Shown here: piece after piece, positions 1-10,042 of the stretch
Layout: every line of letters begins with the position of its first letter
How positions within the stretch are numbered: position 1 is the stretch's first letter
Assembly: GCA_019925095.2 (NCBI GenBank)
Contig: CM034402.1
Span: forward strand, 8,815,501 to 8,879,500
Source of the DNA: Dendrolimus kikuchii
Lineage: Eukaryota > Arthropoda > Insecta > Lepidoptera > Lasiocampidae
DNA length: 64,000 bases
Reading direction: 5' to 3'
The notes under the pieces: generated by a model
Database searches by the model: none
What the model was told of the DNA's origin: nothing
What the model saw: only the letters and a program-made list of their open reading frames with translations
Translations under genes and position numbers: made by a program

Positions 1-2
1 AT

Positions 3-1286
3 ATCTTTGCAGTATTAAAAGAAGTAAGAAATAACTTATTTATATTCTACCCCCAAGTTAATGAAATTTCTATCTCTGATTTCGATAACCCTTACGATAA
101 ACTAAAATTTCTAATTATTTACGAAATGATAACTTATATATTCCATGACACTAATATTAAAATAAATATTTATCACAACAAACTCGTATATCCTACCCCT
201 AACCAAATTCCTGCTATCCTGAAGGATAACCATGACTCCCCTATTGGAGGCCATATTGGCTCCAATCGAATGTATAGTAAACTCAAAGATACTTACTATT
301 GGAGTGGAATGAAAAAGGATATTGAAAATTATGTAAGAAATTGTCCACTCTGCCAACAAAACAAAGCACTTCGAGCTACTAATAAAGCCCCTATGGAAAT
401 CACAACAACTTCAAATGAACCCTTACAAAGAATATTTACCGACATTGTAGGTCCTCTTCCAGAATCTGGTCCCCAAAAATACAAGTATATAGTCACATTC
501 CAAGACGATTTAACTAAATATTCCATGGCCTATCCTATTGTTCAATCCACTGCAGAACAAACTTCTGAATGTCTTATAAAATTTATATCTCACTTTGGTA
601 TTCCCAAAACTGTCCTTTCTGATCAAGGTGTCCATTTTATAGCCGACGTATATAAACAAGTAGCGTCTCTTTTTAAAATTAAACACTTATTCTCATCTCC
701 ATATCACCCCCAAACCAATGGTGCACTTGAGAGAAGCCATAGCACTCTCAAGGAATATCTTAAATCCTATGTAAATGATAATCAAGACAACTGGTATAAA
801 TATCTCCCTACTGCACTGATATCCTACAATTCAACAACTCACTCTACCACAAATTTTAGTCCTCATGAACTTTTATTCGGATGTAAACCTTACCTACCAA
901 GTTCTATCTATGACATAAACCCTACTGTCACTTATCCCGATTATATTAAAAATTTAAAACACAGATTAATTAATACAAGAAACATAGCTCGCGAAAATAT
1001 TCTTAGAAGTAAAGAAAGATCAAAACACTACTATGATCAGCATACTAGAGAAATATCTTATAATGTTGGAGATATGGTGTATATAAAATACCACCATAGA
1101 TTGCGTAAAGCCTTGTCTCCTATATGGAAAGGTCCTTACCAAGTCACGGCAGTTCATGGTAATAGCAATGTAACAGTGCAAGTAAATAGGCGAAAAATCC
1201 GTTACCATTTTAACGAAATAAAACTAGCCCACGATAATTCCATTCCAGGGCCATCGCGCCAGGTGCCATCTCCGACTCAGGACTAA
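3..1286 (+). CDS. Pol polyprotein C-terminus: integrase (partial)
   Basis: The frame is open from base 3, so this is the downstream end of a longer pol. In order it shows the zinc-binding HHCC module (H..H near 'GGHIGSNR', then 'CPLC'), the DDE catalytic core (D in 'FTDIVGPL', D in 'LSDQGVHF', E in 'GALERSH'), and a C-terminal part with 'WKGPYQV', the GPY/F signature of Ty3-type integrases. Integrase inserts the cDNA into host chromosomes. The ATG at 126 is internal and is not the true start. No stop or frameshift is visible. The last ~48 bases overlap the open env frame. The integrase assignment is firm; the errantivirus assignment rests on the env gene that follows. Confidence 0.9.
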   Translation: MFAVLKEVRNNLFIFYPQVNEISISDFDNPYDKLKFLIIYEMITYIFHDTNIKINIYHNKLVYPTPNQIPAILKDNHDSPIGGHIGSNRMYSKLKDTYYWSGMKKDIENYVRNCPLCQQNKALRATNKAPMEITTTSNEPLQRIFTDIVGPLPESGPQKYKYIVTFQDDLTKYSMAYPIVQSTAEQTSECLIKFISHFGIPKTVLSDQGVHFIADVYKQVASLFKIKHLFSSPYHPQTNGALERSHSTLKEYLKSYVNDNQDNWYKYLPTALISYNSTTHSTTNFSPHELLFGCKPYLPSSIYDINPTVTYPDYIKNLKHRLINTRNIARENILRSKERSKHYYDQHTREISYNVGDMVYIKYHHRLRKALSPIWKGPYQVTAVHGNSNVTVQVNRRKIRYHFNEIKLAHDNSIPGPSRQVPSPTQD

Positions 1287-1363
1287 TATCGCCAATCCCA
1301 AACAGTCCAGGCCTATACTATGAAAATCTAGGTACTTTAAGGTTTTATAATAGTTTTTGGAAC

Positions 1364-3049
1364 ATGGTCACTTTTACAGATTTCTCCTACATACAACCTC
1401 ATATAGAAAATATTAAAAATATAATAAATACCGTTAAAACAACCTGTAATAGTTATAATAATTTTATAGCTGTATCACATCTCACAAATAAAAATCGTAT
1501 TAAAAGATCTTCGTGGTTCGGTTTTGGCGGACCTATTCTTAAACAGTTATTCGGATCCTTAGATGAAGATGATGCAAAAACCTTCTCTGACGCTATCAAT
1601 GCCGTCCAAGACGATCAGAGACATCTATCGTCTTTAATGAAAGATAACATTCACGTAATCTCTTCCGCTATCGATACTTTTAATAATACAATTAGAAGAC
1701 TAAATGATAATGAACAAATATTAAATCAAAACATGGGTAAATTAGATACAATTTTAGAAACCGTTTTGCAAACAACTTCCAAATTAGAAACTTCTTCTTA
1801 TCTATCTTTAACCTTTAGCGCAATAGAAAGTTCTTTAATAACTTTAAATTTTAACCTTGAAGACATTATAGATGCAATTCTGTTCGGAAAACAAAACATA
1901 ATTCATCCTTCTATTTTATCCCCAGTTCAATTATATAATGAACTAAGTTCCAACCAAAATATTATAGCTCAAAACTTCCCAGTCTCATTAAGCATAGAAA
2001 ATATGCACACTCTCCTAGATATCTCATCAGTTTGTAGCTTTGTTAATGGATCTAAACTAGTATTCGTCATAAGAATTCCGTTAATAAACTTACAAGAATA
2101 CAATCTCTATCATATTTTTGCTCTCCCTACTCCGCATGATATAAATAATCCTCATTCCTTTGCTATGATCAATCCAACTACTAGATTTCTTGCTATAACC
2201 GATGATAAATTAATGTACTCAACAATGGACTCTACGAGTGAGTGCAAAAGTGTAACAAAAGAATATTATCTGTGCAAACTAAGTGATGTGCATCCTACCG
2301 CAACAAATCCAATTTGTGAAGTGATAATCCTAACTAAACATATAAACAAATTACCAAAACCTTGTGATTATAAAGTAATAATTAGTGATATTGACGTTTG
2401 GCAAAAACTTAATAATAATAAGTGGTTATATGTACAGTCTGATCTAACTAAACTATCTGTTAAATGTAACAATACTCTTAGTGACTACGATATTGTTGGA
2501 ACAGGAATCCTCAAGGTTCCTAAAGGCTGTAAGGCTTTTCATAATCTTCTACAATTTGTTGCATCTACAGAGTATGAGTCTAAACTGTATTTACCTTCTC
2601 CAAATTTTAATATTATAGAAGATGATTGCTGTTCCAAGAAAAGGATAAATAATACGATTCCATATTTAACTCCTATTAAATTATCTCACATCGATTTAGA
2701 TTCCTTGCATTATGTCACACATAGATTAAATCAGTTCAGTGACGAAATAGAGAAAATAGAAAATCAACCTTACCACATTAAATATGGAAACTATTTTAGC
2801 GGAATTACAACAATCTTGTCTGTATGTGTTTTAGCTTATATGTCTTTTACTATTTATAAGAAATGTTGTAAGAAACCAAGACGAGATACAACCCAAAATG
2901 AGCCTGGTTGTTGTATAAAAATATTCAATAATTGTTATGCTAAGCCTAATACCCAAACAAATCTTCAGATTCAGAATAGAGCATTTGAAGTATCTGAAAA
3001 CTCGGAAGAATCTCCCTCGAGTTTGAGGAGAAATTTACATATATATTAG
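1364..3049 (+). CDS. Envelope-fusion-protein-like gene of the errantivirus
   Basis: 561 codons from the first ATG, lying directly after pol. A dibasic 'RIKR' site near residue 45-48 is followed by a Gly/Phe-rich stretch, which is the layout of a furin-type cleavage site and fusion peptide in the baculovirus F-like Env family. A heptad-like helical region follows, then a hydrophobic membrane segment near residues 480-500 and a Cys/Lys-rich cytoplasmic tail. No signal peptide follows this ATG. The same frame is open back to about 1238, overlapping the end of pol, so the real protein probably starts upstream through a spliced env mRNA; 'ccattccag' ending at 1248 is a plausible acceptor. The frame is intact. 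The role (membrane fusion, possible cell-to-cell spread) comes from the family, not from this sequence. Confidence 0.8.
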   Translation: MVTFTDFSYIQPHIENIKNIINTVKTTCNSYNNFIAVSHLTNKNRIKRSSWFGFGGPILKQLFGSLDEDDAKTFSDAINAVQDDQRHLSSLMKDNIHVISSAIDTFNNTIRRLNDNEQILNQNMGKLDTILETVLQTTSKLETSSYLSLTFSAIESSLITLNFNLEDIIDAILFGKQNIIHPSILSPVQLYNELSSNQNIIAQNFPVSLSIENMHTLLDISSVCSFVNGSKLVFVIRIPLINLQEYNLYHIFALPTPHDINNPHSFAMINPTTRFLAITDDKLMYSTMDSTSECKSVTKEYYLCKLSDVHPTATNPICEVIILTKHINKLPKPCDYKVIISDIDVWQKLNNNKWLYVQSDLTKLSVKCNNTLSDYDIVGTGILKVPKGCKAFHNLLQFVASTEYESKLYLPSPNFNIIEDDCCSKKRINNTIPYLTPIKLSHIDLDSLHYVTHRLNQFSDEIEKIENQPYHIKYGNYFSGITTILSVCVLAYMSFTIYKKCCKKPRRDTTQNEPGCCIKIFNNCYAKPNTQTNLQIQNRAFEVSENSEESPSSLRRNLHIY

Positions 3050-3104
3050 AAAAAACTTATAGTAATCCATAAATAATAATTTTGTTAATTTTTTAGTAAT
3101 AAAT

Positions 3105-3375
3105 AATTTTACTAGTTCATGTTAATGTCTCATAGAAATAATGAATAAAAACTACTATTCCTTTACTAAAGTTTTACTATTTCTTTACCAGTTCTCAAAG
3201 AATAAAATATTTACCATATCTTTACCAATTCTTATAATGAAAATAATTATACTAGTTCTTTACAAGTTCATACTAGATCTTATGATCAAAATTGTTTTCT
3301 ACATCTTTACTAGTTCATAGGATATTTTACTATTTCGTTACAAATTCTTAAATCATTGCTATTTCTTGACTAATT
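3105..3375 (+). repeat. Degenerate TTTACYAGTTC repeat array in the provirus 3' UTR
   Basis: Between env and the LTR, variants of TTTACTAGTTC, TTTACCAGTTC, TTTACCAATTC and TTTACAAGTTC recur at least ten times in about 270 bp. The rest of the 3050-3592 interval is AT-rich and has no gene. Confidence 0.6.
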
Positions 3376-3592
3376 GTAATATTTCAATTCTCGTGTTACT
3401 TAATAGCTTAAGCACTAAAATATGTAATTTGTTCAACTTTTCTAATAATTGATACATAGTAATTTTAAAATTCTAGCTGTAAAATAAAACTGTATATTTT
3501 GTTAAATGTACTGTGTAAATGTTTGTAACTTCTTGGTGTCTCAATCTACTCGCATCTTTTCCTTATTTGATGCTCCGTTTTAAGGGGGGAGG

Positions 3593-3928
3593 TGTTACAA
3601 CCCTATGCAATAGGCACTTATTGCTGAGTCAAACATCTCATTGACATAGATTTCCAAAATGTCGATCAGCAGTAATTGCCTATAAATACCAAATCTTTTT
3701 ACAAATTCAGAGAGTTCTCTTGGTTATTAGCCACAGCTCTACAGCAACGGACCTGGTTTATGCCTGCCGGCTGGATTGCTCAAAACTAATACCATATCGG
3801 TCCGGTAGACCTTTGAGGTCCCGTATATTGAGACTCCAAGTCAATTATTATTCATAATAATAAAATAAAAGGTTCCTGTAAGCCAAAATTGTTTTTTTTT
3901 TAAAACATATAAGTGCTCGGGACTAACA
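3593..3928 (+). repeat. 3' LTR of the errantivirus-like element
   Basis: It starts TGTTACAACC right after a purine tract (AAGGGGGGAGG) and ends GGGACTAACA, giving TGTTA/TAACA inverted ends and 336 bp. It contains a TATA box and AATAAAATAAA signals. The 5' LTR is outside the window, so the right boundary is inferred from the inverted ends alone. Confidence 0.65.
3681..3688 (+). promoter_or_regulatory. TATA box inside the LTR
   Basis: TATAAATA lies about 90 bp into the LTR, the position expected of a retroviral U3 promoter. In the 5' LTR the same site would drive the genomic RNA; in this 3' copy it could drive flanking DNA. AATAAA-type sequence follows about 175 bp later. Confidence 0.5.
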
Positions 3929-5026
3929 GCACGAAGACAAATCTAATTTTATATAGATTAGATAATAAATGACTGAATAAAATACAATAAAAATGCATAA
4001 ATTGAAATTAGTCTAGACTATGTATTCGGCTTAATTTTGAATAGGTATCTACTAAAATTTGTTAATAACGTAATACGACCGTTTAGAGTTGTTTTACATA
4101 TATAGAATATACATACATGTATACTAGTATCGACATATTTTATACTGGTTTTTCGAATCCACTTTCGTAAGCTCTCTAGTTCCCCAAATAAAGGACTTTT
4201 AGCGAGATGCCAGCAAATAAGTATTAATATCTCATCGTGTTCAAAACTCCACCGCGTAACTTCTGACGTACACTTTAGCTTGCTCTAAACTCTTGATATA
4301 TTGCCAATAATTTGCCCGTGCCCCAGCCACTAGCTTTTTGATCGTATAAAATTATAAAATCTAACTTTACGTTCAAGTATCCGTAGAACTAACATGGTAA
4401 ACACTTTTACAATTTAAAACTGAAGAGTAAAAATTTATATTGTACCACATATCTTTTGAACTCCAAATTATTTACGGTCGAAGTATTTAAAATTGTTTAT
4501 ATATGACATATTTTATACATTTTGCTTATTAAGTTTATTTTGAATCACATATTTTCTTTTCGTTTTAATACTTCCGTATTTTCTTAGATGAAATCTTAGA
4601 ATTATCACTTCTTACAATTATAACAGTCATACACAGAATTAAAATGTACATAAAAAATACATAGATACAGTTTTGAAATAGATAAAACTGGGAACCAATT
4701 ATCTCTACGCTTTACAGTATCGAAGTTGACATTTTAAACTCCAAATATTTGCTTTACAGTACTAGCTACAAAACCTTTTGAACAGTCTTGTCGATATATT
4801 CTATCAAATCAAATCAAAATCAATTTATTGTAAAAAAAAATACAGAAATAACGCTTACATAGGTTCCGCACTAGGCCTAGCCTGTATCGCGGTACACCAA
4901 GTATGTGTGTGGCTGACTTAACAATTTATATCTCTAAAATTATTTTTTTTTTAAAGATGTTAACTTCTTTGTGTTTCTGTGTGTGTGTTTGTGTGTGCAA
5001 ATGATGGATCACAATATTCTGATATA
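3929..5026. other. AT-rich stretch with no gene
   Basis: No coding sequence is recognised. At 4801-4850 a (TCAAA)n run followed by 'atcaatttattg' looks like the reversed 3' tail of a minus-strand non-LTR retroposon. A short (GT)n tract is near 4975-5000. Confidence 0.4.
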
Positions 5027-5114
5027 TACCTAGTCTTGCCATAAATATTGAACAAAGAATTTTTTTTTCTATTGCAAATAACATTTATAAATTATACTGT
5101 GTGTTAGTTTAATA

Positions 5115-6390
5115 TTAGGTCCTTACATATGAAGTTGGCGTTTTGTCGTACTGGCCACTTTGATCTCAAATATCTCCTCTTTGGTTAGGAATTCCAATTT
5201 CAAATTTACACAGCTATTTACTTATGCTTTTGTGTTTTGAAAACCGTAATTCATTTGTTTTTCCTCTTTTGGTTTATTTCTTTGCGTCATTCAGTTTACA
5301 AAATGGAAAACTTGAAATATCGCATTATTTACGAGTACGAGTTCCATCGTGGCACCAGTGCTGCCGAAACGACTCGAAGGATTAATGATGTGTATGGCGG
5401 CGGTGTCGGAAAGGAAAACACAGTGCGTTTTTGGTTCCAACGTTTTCGTTCTGGAAATTTCGACCTGCAGAACAAGCCCCGTGGACGGCCGGAGACCAAA
5501 GTTGATAATGCAGAATTGAAGGCTATAGTGGAAGCGGGTCCATCGCAAACCACGTCTGAGATAGCTGCAGACTGCGGTGTTAGTGATAAAACTGTTTTAA
5601 TCCACTTGAAGCAAATTGGGAAGGTGAAAAAGCTTGAAAGCTGAGTACCTCATGAATTGAGTGCAGCAAACCGACAAACGCGCGTCGACTGCTGCGTTAT
5701 ATTACTCAACCGGCAAAATAATGAAGGGATTTTAAATCGAATCATTACCTGTGATGAAAAGTGGATCTTGTACGATAATCGGAAACGCTCATCGCAATGG
5801 CTGAACCCTGACGAACTAGCCGAATCCTGCCCCAAGCGAAAATTGACTCAAAAAAAATACTTGTGAGCGTTTGGTGCCGGAGCTTTCTTAAATCTGGCTA
5901 AACGATTACGGAGGAGGTCTATTGTCAGCAACTGCAAACCATGATGGAAAAGCTAGCTGCTAAACAACCGAGGCTGGTTAATCGCTCTAGGCCACTGCTG
6001 CTTCAAGACAACGCTAGACCACACACTGCACAACAGACGGCTACCAAATTAGAGGAGCTTCAATGTTTTTCAAATTTCTAAGACATCCATCGTACTCCCC
6101 GGACCTTGCTCCAACAGATTACCATTTTTTTCGAAATTTGGATAACTTCTTGCAAGGGAAAAAATTAACTCCGATGGGACAGTCCAAAGCGCCTTCAAAG
6201 ATTTTATTGATTCCCGTCCGAATGGTTTTTTTAGTAAAGAGATCAATGAACTACATATGAGATGACAGAAGTACATCGATAGCAATGGTAAATTTACATA
6301 TACTATGATCAAATATATATAATATTTTTTAGAAAAATCGACTTTATGTACCTCCCTAACAAAACGCCAATTTCATATTTAAAGACCTAA
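5115..6390 (+). mobile_element. mariner (cecropia-like) transposon nested in maT
   Basis: 1276 bp with inverted ends of about 30 bp: 'ttaggtccttacatatgaag' on the left, and the reverse complement of 'aatttcatatttaaagacctaa' on the right, both running on into the shared block ggcgttttgt. It is flanked by TA at 5113-5114 and 6391-6392, the mariner target duplication. It lies between the left terminus and the transposase stop of the maT element. Confidence 0.85.
5303..6320 (+). pseudogene. mariner transposase, broken
   Basis: The start is the ATG at 5303 (protein begins MENLKYRII). The N-terminal DNA-binding half with two helix-turn-helix regions is intact to about residue 113 ('KNTVRFWFQRF'-type HTH, then the 'VSDKTVLIHLKQIG' region). 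A TGA at 5642-5644 then replaces the Trp codon of the family motif WVPHEL. Catalytic pieces remain: 'TCDEKW' near 5745, 'DNARPH' near 6007 and 'SPDLAPTDYHFF' in a shifted frame after about 6063. Further stops lie at 5864-5866 and about 5898, so at least three stops and one frameshift are present. It resembles the cecropia subfamily (Hsmar1-like). It cannot make active transposase. Confidence 0.85.
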
Positions 6391-6425
6391 TACATAAATA
6401 TAAAATAATTAAAAATATAAAAAGC

Positions 6426-7463
6426 TTATTCGAAGTGGTCTCCATTGGCTGCAATACAGTCCTTTAAACGTTGAGGCCAGTTATCAATAGAAGCATGCAC
6501 TCTTTCCATGGGAAAATTCTTCACTGCCAGTCGTATGGATTGTTTTAGGGACTCCAAATTATCATAGCGTTTAGAGCAAGCCATACTCTCTAAAACTGAC
6601 CATAAATCATAATCCAGCAGATTAAGATCGGAACTAGACGATGGCCAGTCTTCAGCTCTGATGAAGTCCGAAACGTTCGTTTCCAACCAAGACTGCGTGA
6701 ACCGAGCTTTATGACCCGGCGCCGAGTCTTGCTGGAAGGACCATTCTTGGTTATTGAACATGGTGTTATTAAGGGGGTTAACTACCTTCTCAAGAATGGT
6801 ATCTTGATAAACTTATGCCGATGTTTTGATACCTTTTTCACAAAAATATGGCTCAGTCACTCTTTCATAGCTAACCACCAAACCGTCACTAAAGAGGGAT
6901 AATGCCCACGTTGCACTCTGTCGACTAATTGAGAAGCTTCCTTAGAGCTTTGAGCTTAAATACGGTTATTTTGTTTGTTAAAATGTTGCTCAATTGTAAA
7001 AATTTTCTCATCCGTAAACAATTTTTTTCTCTGACCTCCCTTTGCAAAAAACTTTAGTAGTTGTTTTGATTTTACCATCCTATTCTTTTTTAAATTATGA
7101 GTTAAGAAATGACCAGTGCGTTTCTTATAGGCTGCAAGTCCTAAGTCATCTTTTAAAATACGCGACATGGTTCTAGGTGATATCTTCATCTCCCGAGATA
7201 AAATCTTTTGCTTTCGGACAGGATTTCTTCGATTTTTTTCCCCTTACTGCTTTGACCACCTTTTTCGTACGAACACTACGTGGACGGCCAGATATTTTCT
7301 GTCACAAACAGAGGAGGTCTCATTGTACCTATTAATAGCCCGGTACACAAACATTTGACTAATACCAAGCGTATGGAGAGTTTTAAAAATTGCATTTGGC
7401 TCCATACCTACTTTGTGTAATGCAATCACAGCGATTCGGTTCTCTTTATCGCCCCACTCCATT
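6426..7463 (-). pseudogene. maT (DD37D) transposase, broken
   Basis: Read on the minus strand from an ATG near 7463 (MEWGDKENRIAV). Recognisable in order: an N-terminal HTH region, a second HTH ('SPRTMSRILKDDLGL', about 7170), the first catalytic Asp in 'LFTDEKIF' (about 7020), the second in 'FQQDSAPGHKA', and the third in 'SSDLNLLDYDLW'. 37 residues separate the second and third Asp, which assigns the DD37D maT group. Stops at 7244-7246 and about 6956, plus frame changes between the pieces, inactivate it. The C-terminus ends at 6426, about 36 bp from the point where the nested mariner interrupts the 3' flank. Confidence 0.8.
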
Positions 7464-7591
7464 TTAATATCGCAAAATGTTGTACAATGTATAGGCGCCA
7501 AAATGAGAAAACACAATGAACAATAATATAAAAATGACAGATTCCAAATTCTAAAAAAGAATTGTAACAGTATTTATGGCCAGACTAAGTA

Positions 7592-7861
7592 TAATAAGGT
7601 TAATTTATATGATATTATATAATAAGTTTTCAGTTTTTGTTGTAATCAAGTTGCATAAGCCACTTTTTTGTGGTTGCTTTGATTTCATGTCTGTTTAATT
7701 ATACGATGTCACATTTATCATATACCTTGTTGTAGGGTAAAGAACTGATGACATAAAATTGACATTTGGCAAAACTAGTATTATGCTGGATGCAAGGGCA
7801 TATTATTTTGATTTGACGTTTGGTCGTTTCGGGTATATATGTGTACGTATTAATAAATACA
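7592..7861. other. AT-rich spacer, nothing recognised
   Basis: No gene or repeat is recognised between the maT end and the next retroposon. Confidence 0.4.
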
Positions 7862-7875
7862 TATGTATATTTGTA

Positions 7876-8031
7876 CATACATACATACATACATAACTTC
7901 ACGCCAGTTCCCTTGCGGGGTAGGCACGAACAACAGAGTGCCATTTAGGCTTATTCTTACACACCTCACTTGCCTCTTTGACATTCATAACTCTTCTCAT
8001 GCAAGCTCGTCTGTTCTTAAGGCTCCTGACT
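7876..8031 (-). mobile_element. 156-bp RTE 3'-end insertion with 14-bp target duplication
   Basis: The reverse complement matches the last ~155 bases of the RTE element ending near 30562, including its (TATG)n tail. It is flanked by tatgtatatttgta at 7862-7875 and 8032-8045. Its 5' end is at GTCAGGAGCC, the same point as the 21848-22003 copy. Confidence 0.85.
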
Positions 8032-8045
8032 TATGTATATTTGTA

Positions 8046-8713
8046 TACACTATTTATAGTTATTATTATGTATAAATTACACCAGCCTCAATATTTAAAT
8101 GGGAATAATTAATCAAAACTGAATATATTATTTCTGTTGTTTATGTTAGGAATATAATTAAAAGTAGAGAAATATAGCAAACCACACTTAAAATTATAAC
8201 TCAGAGGAGGATATTTTTTTCTATAACAGATTTTTTTCCCGTGATAGTTAAAGTGATAGACATTGTGACACACTAAACAAAGTATTATTATACAGTGGTC
8301 TATTATCCAAAAAAATATTAAAAACTTTATACTAAGATGATAACAGTTAAAAGGATTATCTTGTTGAATATTATCATAATTATAGCGCAGATTAGATCCC
8401 AGATATTTAATGAACTCCCTTGATGATTTTAAATTTTCACTACTATCAATGAAAATAATCAATACCTATATAATCATAGTTTTGCATAGGCTACCCAATG
8501 AGTTTCAGTTTTTTTTTAATTATCTAAATTAATTACCGCATTCTCTGTCATGCGCAGTTTCAGGTAATTCGTCTCTCATAAATAGGGTATTTTCTTTGTG
8601 TCCTTCATTATATTAATGTTGGTGAGAACACGATTAGGTAGCCGCGTAATCAGTTTTTTTCATTTAATACATATATTCCTAAATCAGTCTTGTAAGATTT
8701 GAGGTGTAATCAT
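8046..8713. other. AT-rich, no supported gene
   Basis: A 117-codon minus-strand frame at 8109-8462 is open, but its composition (Ile, Asn, Phe, Tyr) is what AT-rich DNA gives by chance. No motif was found. Confidence 0.4.
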
Positions 8714-9050
8714 TTATCGATACGCACTCCTTCGAAATATTTGTTGTCTTTCTAATTCCGCCAAACGCTTTTTTGCAATTGTATAAGTTTTAACCATACC
8801 TGCAATACCTCCAGCTAAACTGCCAGCGGCAGATAATCCAGCAAAAACAGGTACTAATGATAGAAATTCACCACTTTTAGGTACAGGTATGATACGAGGA
8901 ATCTTAATAGGAGTATCTGACGTTAACTCTTTCACTGCTTTATATGCTAAATCTATCGCTAGTTTTTTTTTACATTTGGGCTTCATTTCACGTAAACGTT
9001 TCTTTGCATAGAAAACAATTTTTTAAAGTCCTTCTTCAACTCTGCACCAG
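8714..9050 (-). pseudogene. Polinton/Maverick-associated small protein remnant (tentative)
   Basis: Minus-strand frame of 90 codons from 8986. It shows a basic N-terminus, 'IPRIIPVPKSGEF', then a Gly/Ala-rich hydrophobic block ('PVFAGLSAAGSLAGGIAGM') and a charged helical C-terminus ending at a stop. I associate this arrangement with small proteins of Polinton/Maverick (adintovirus-like) elements, but only from memory of the family pattern. The sense frame continues a little upstream of the ATG, then meets a stop, and related-looking coding continues in another frame towards 9050, suggesting a frameshift. A degenerate minus-strand open stretch at 9455-9679 may belong to the same remnant. No polymerase, integrase or capsid gene is nearby, so this is at most a fragment. 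A host gene remains possible. Confidence 0.35.
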
Positions 9051-9914
9051 AGTTAACATTGGTTTGTTAACTAAATTAGCAATATTTTCATATCATTTCA
9101 TTTAAATATTATTATCCATTACGAATAGTTATTTTTTTATTATTACATCAGTAACAGTAATTAACAGACTTATAAGTATAAATACTAAAATCTGTACAGA
9201 AGTTTTATTGTGAAACAAAATTACTAGTACATGTACTAAACTCATTGGTGCATGTAGTTTTTTTATTTCCCATGGTTTGTTCCAACACACACAACTTTTG
9301 TTGGTAATACTTTAAATTATTTAAAAAAAACTTTAAAACCTTTGAGTAATATAGTAATATCAAAATTATAACACATAAATCTATTAGTTCATGATCATTT
9401 AAAATTTTCACTTACATAAAAAATATTTAATTATAAAAAATAGGGTCATATTTTTTAGCTGATATCCCCAAAAACGCAATTAATAGTTTTTGGAGAGTGA
9501 ATATAGCAACGCTTCGCGTTTTCGATACCATTTTTCGTACTCTTGTTTGTTAGCAATGCTTTCTCTAGACGTATTATATATACCTTTATGGTCCCGGGAT
9601 GGCTTAGATTCATAATTGTAGTCTTGTGGAATGCATTGCCAATATATATTACAAACTCCAAATCACTAACATCTATCATTTAAAAGGATTGTCAAAGAAC
9701 ACAATCTTAATTTGTAAACTGCATATTTCATATTATTTTTTGTTCCTTTCGTATATATGTATACACTATTCATGTGTTTATATTTTCTATTAAAATTCAC
9801 TTCTGTATGTATAATTAAAATTGTATTAATTGAATATAATATTTTATTATCAATATTTAAAGGTATGTTGCGCTCTAGTTACCGACTCATTCTTCTACGT
9901 ATATCTCCTTCAGA
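9051..9914. other. AT-rich, with weak coding-like trace
   Basis: Nothing firm. Minus-strand 9455-9679 is open in two overlapping frames, one rich in Lys/Glu/Tyr, and may be the decayed flank of the Polinton-like remnant. Confidence 0.3.
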
Positions 9915-10042
9915 AGGTTGTCTGGAAGAAATCGCGGTAAGCGATATAACCGCCGATTAAATAGTACATATTTAAGTTATTGTTAATATTCAAGTAAACT
10001 ACTTTCCTGTGTGCAATAAAGAATACTGTATTCTAGTTTATT
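9915..10042 (+). repeat. LINE/SINE 3' tail with conserved stem-loop, copy A
   Basis: Pattern: ggttgtctggaagaaatcgc, then agcgat, ccgcc, about 60 AT-rich bases and 'gtgcaataaag'. It is one of six copies in the window (see 14934, 25870, 26431, 26870, 48704). Confidence 0.6.

Larger units (their letters stand above)
1..3928 (+). mobile_element. Errantivirus-like Ty3/mdg4 LTR retrotransposon, 3' half
   Basis: The order is end of pol (integrase), env-like gene, AT-rich 3' UTR, polypurine tract (about 3582-3592) and 3' LTR (3593-3928). An env-like third gene after pol is what separates errantiviruses from ordinary Ty3-type elements. The left half (5' LTR, gag, protease, reverse transcriptase) lies beyond the window start, so overall integrity cannot be judged. 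Both visible genes are open, which points to a fairly young copy. Confidence 0.85.
5027..7591 (-). mobile_element. maT (DD37D) Tc1/mariner-superfamily transposon, interrupted by a mariner
   Basis: The left terminus 'tacctagtcttgcc' (near 5027) and the reverse complement of the right end 'tacttagtctggcc' (near 7591) form inverted repeats that continue into 'ataaata'. TA dinucleotides flank both ends. Removing the nested mariner (5115-6390 plus one TA) leaves about 1.29 kb, the usual maT size. The transposase is on the minus strand and decayed. Ends are accurate to about 2 bp. Confidence 0.75.

Noticed and set aside
7861..7910. CRISPR-like or other functional array of catac/tatg repeats
   Set aside because: They are the (TATG)n tails of RTE insertions; there are no spacers and the genome is eukaryotic.
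8109..8462. 117-codon minus-strand frame
   Set aside because: Amino-acid content is what AT-rich DNA gives by chance; no motif or flanking gene structure.
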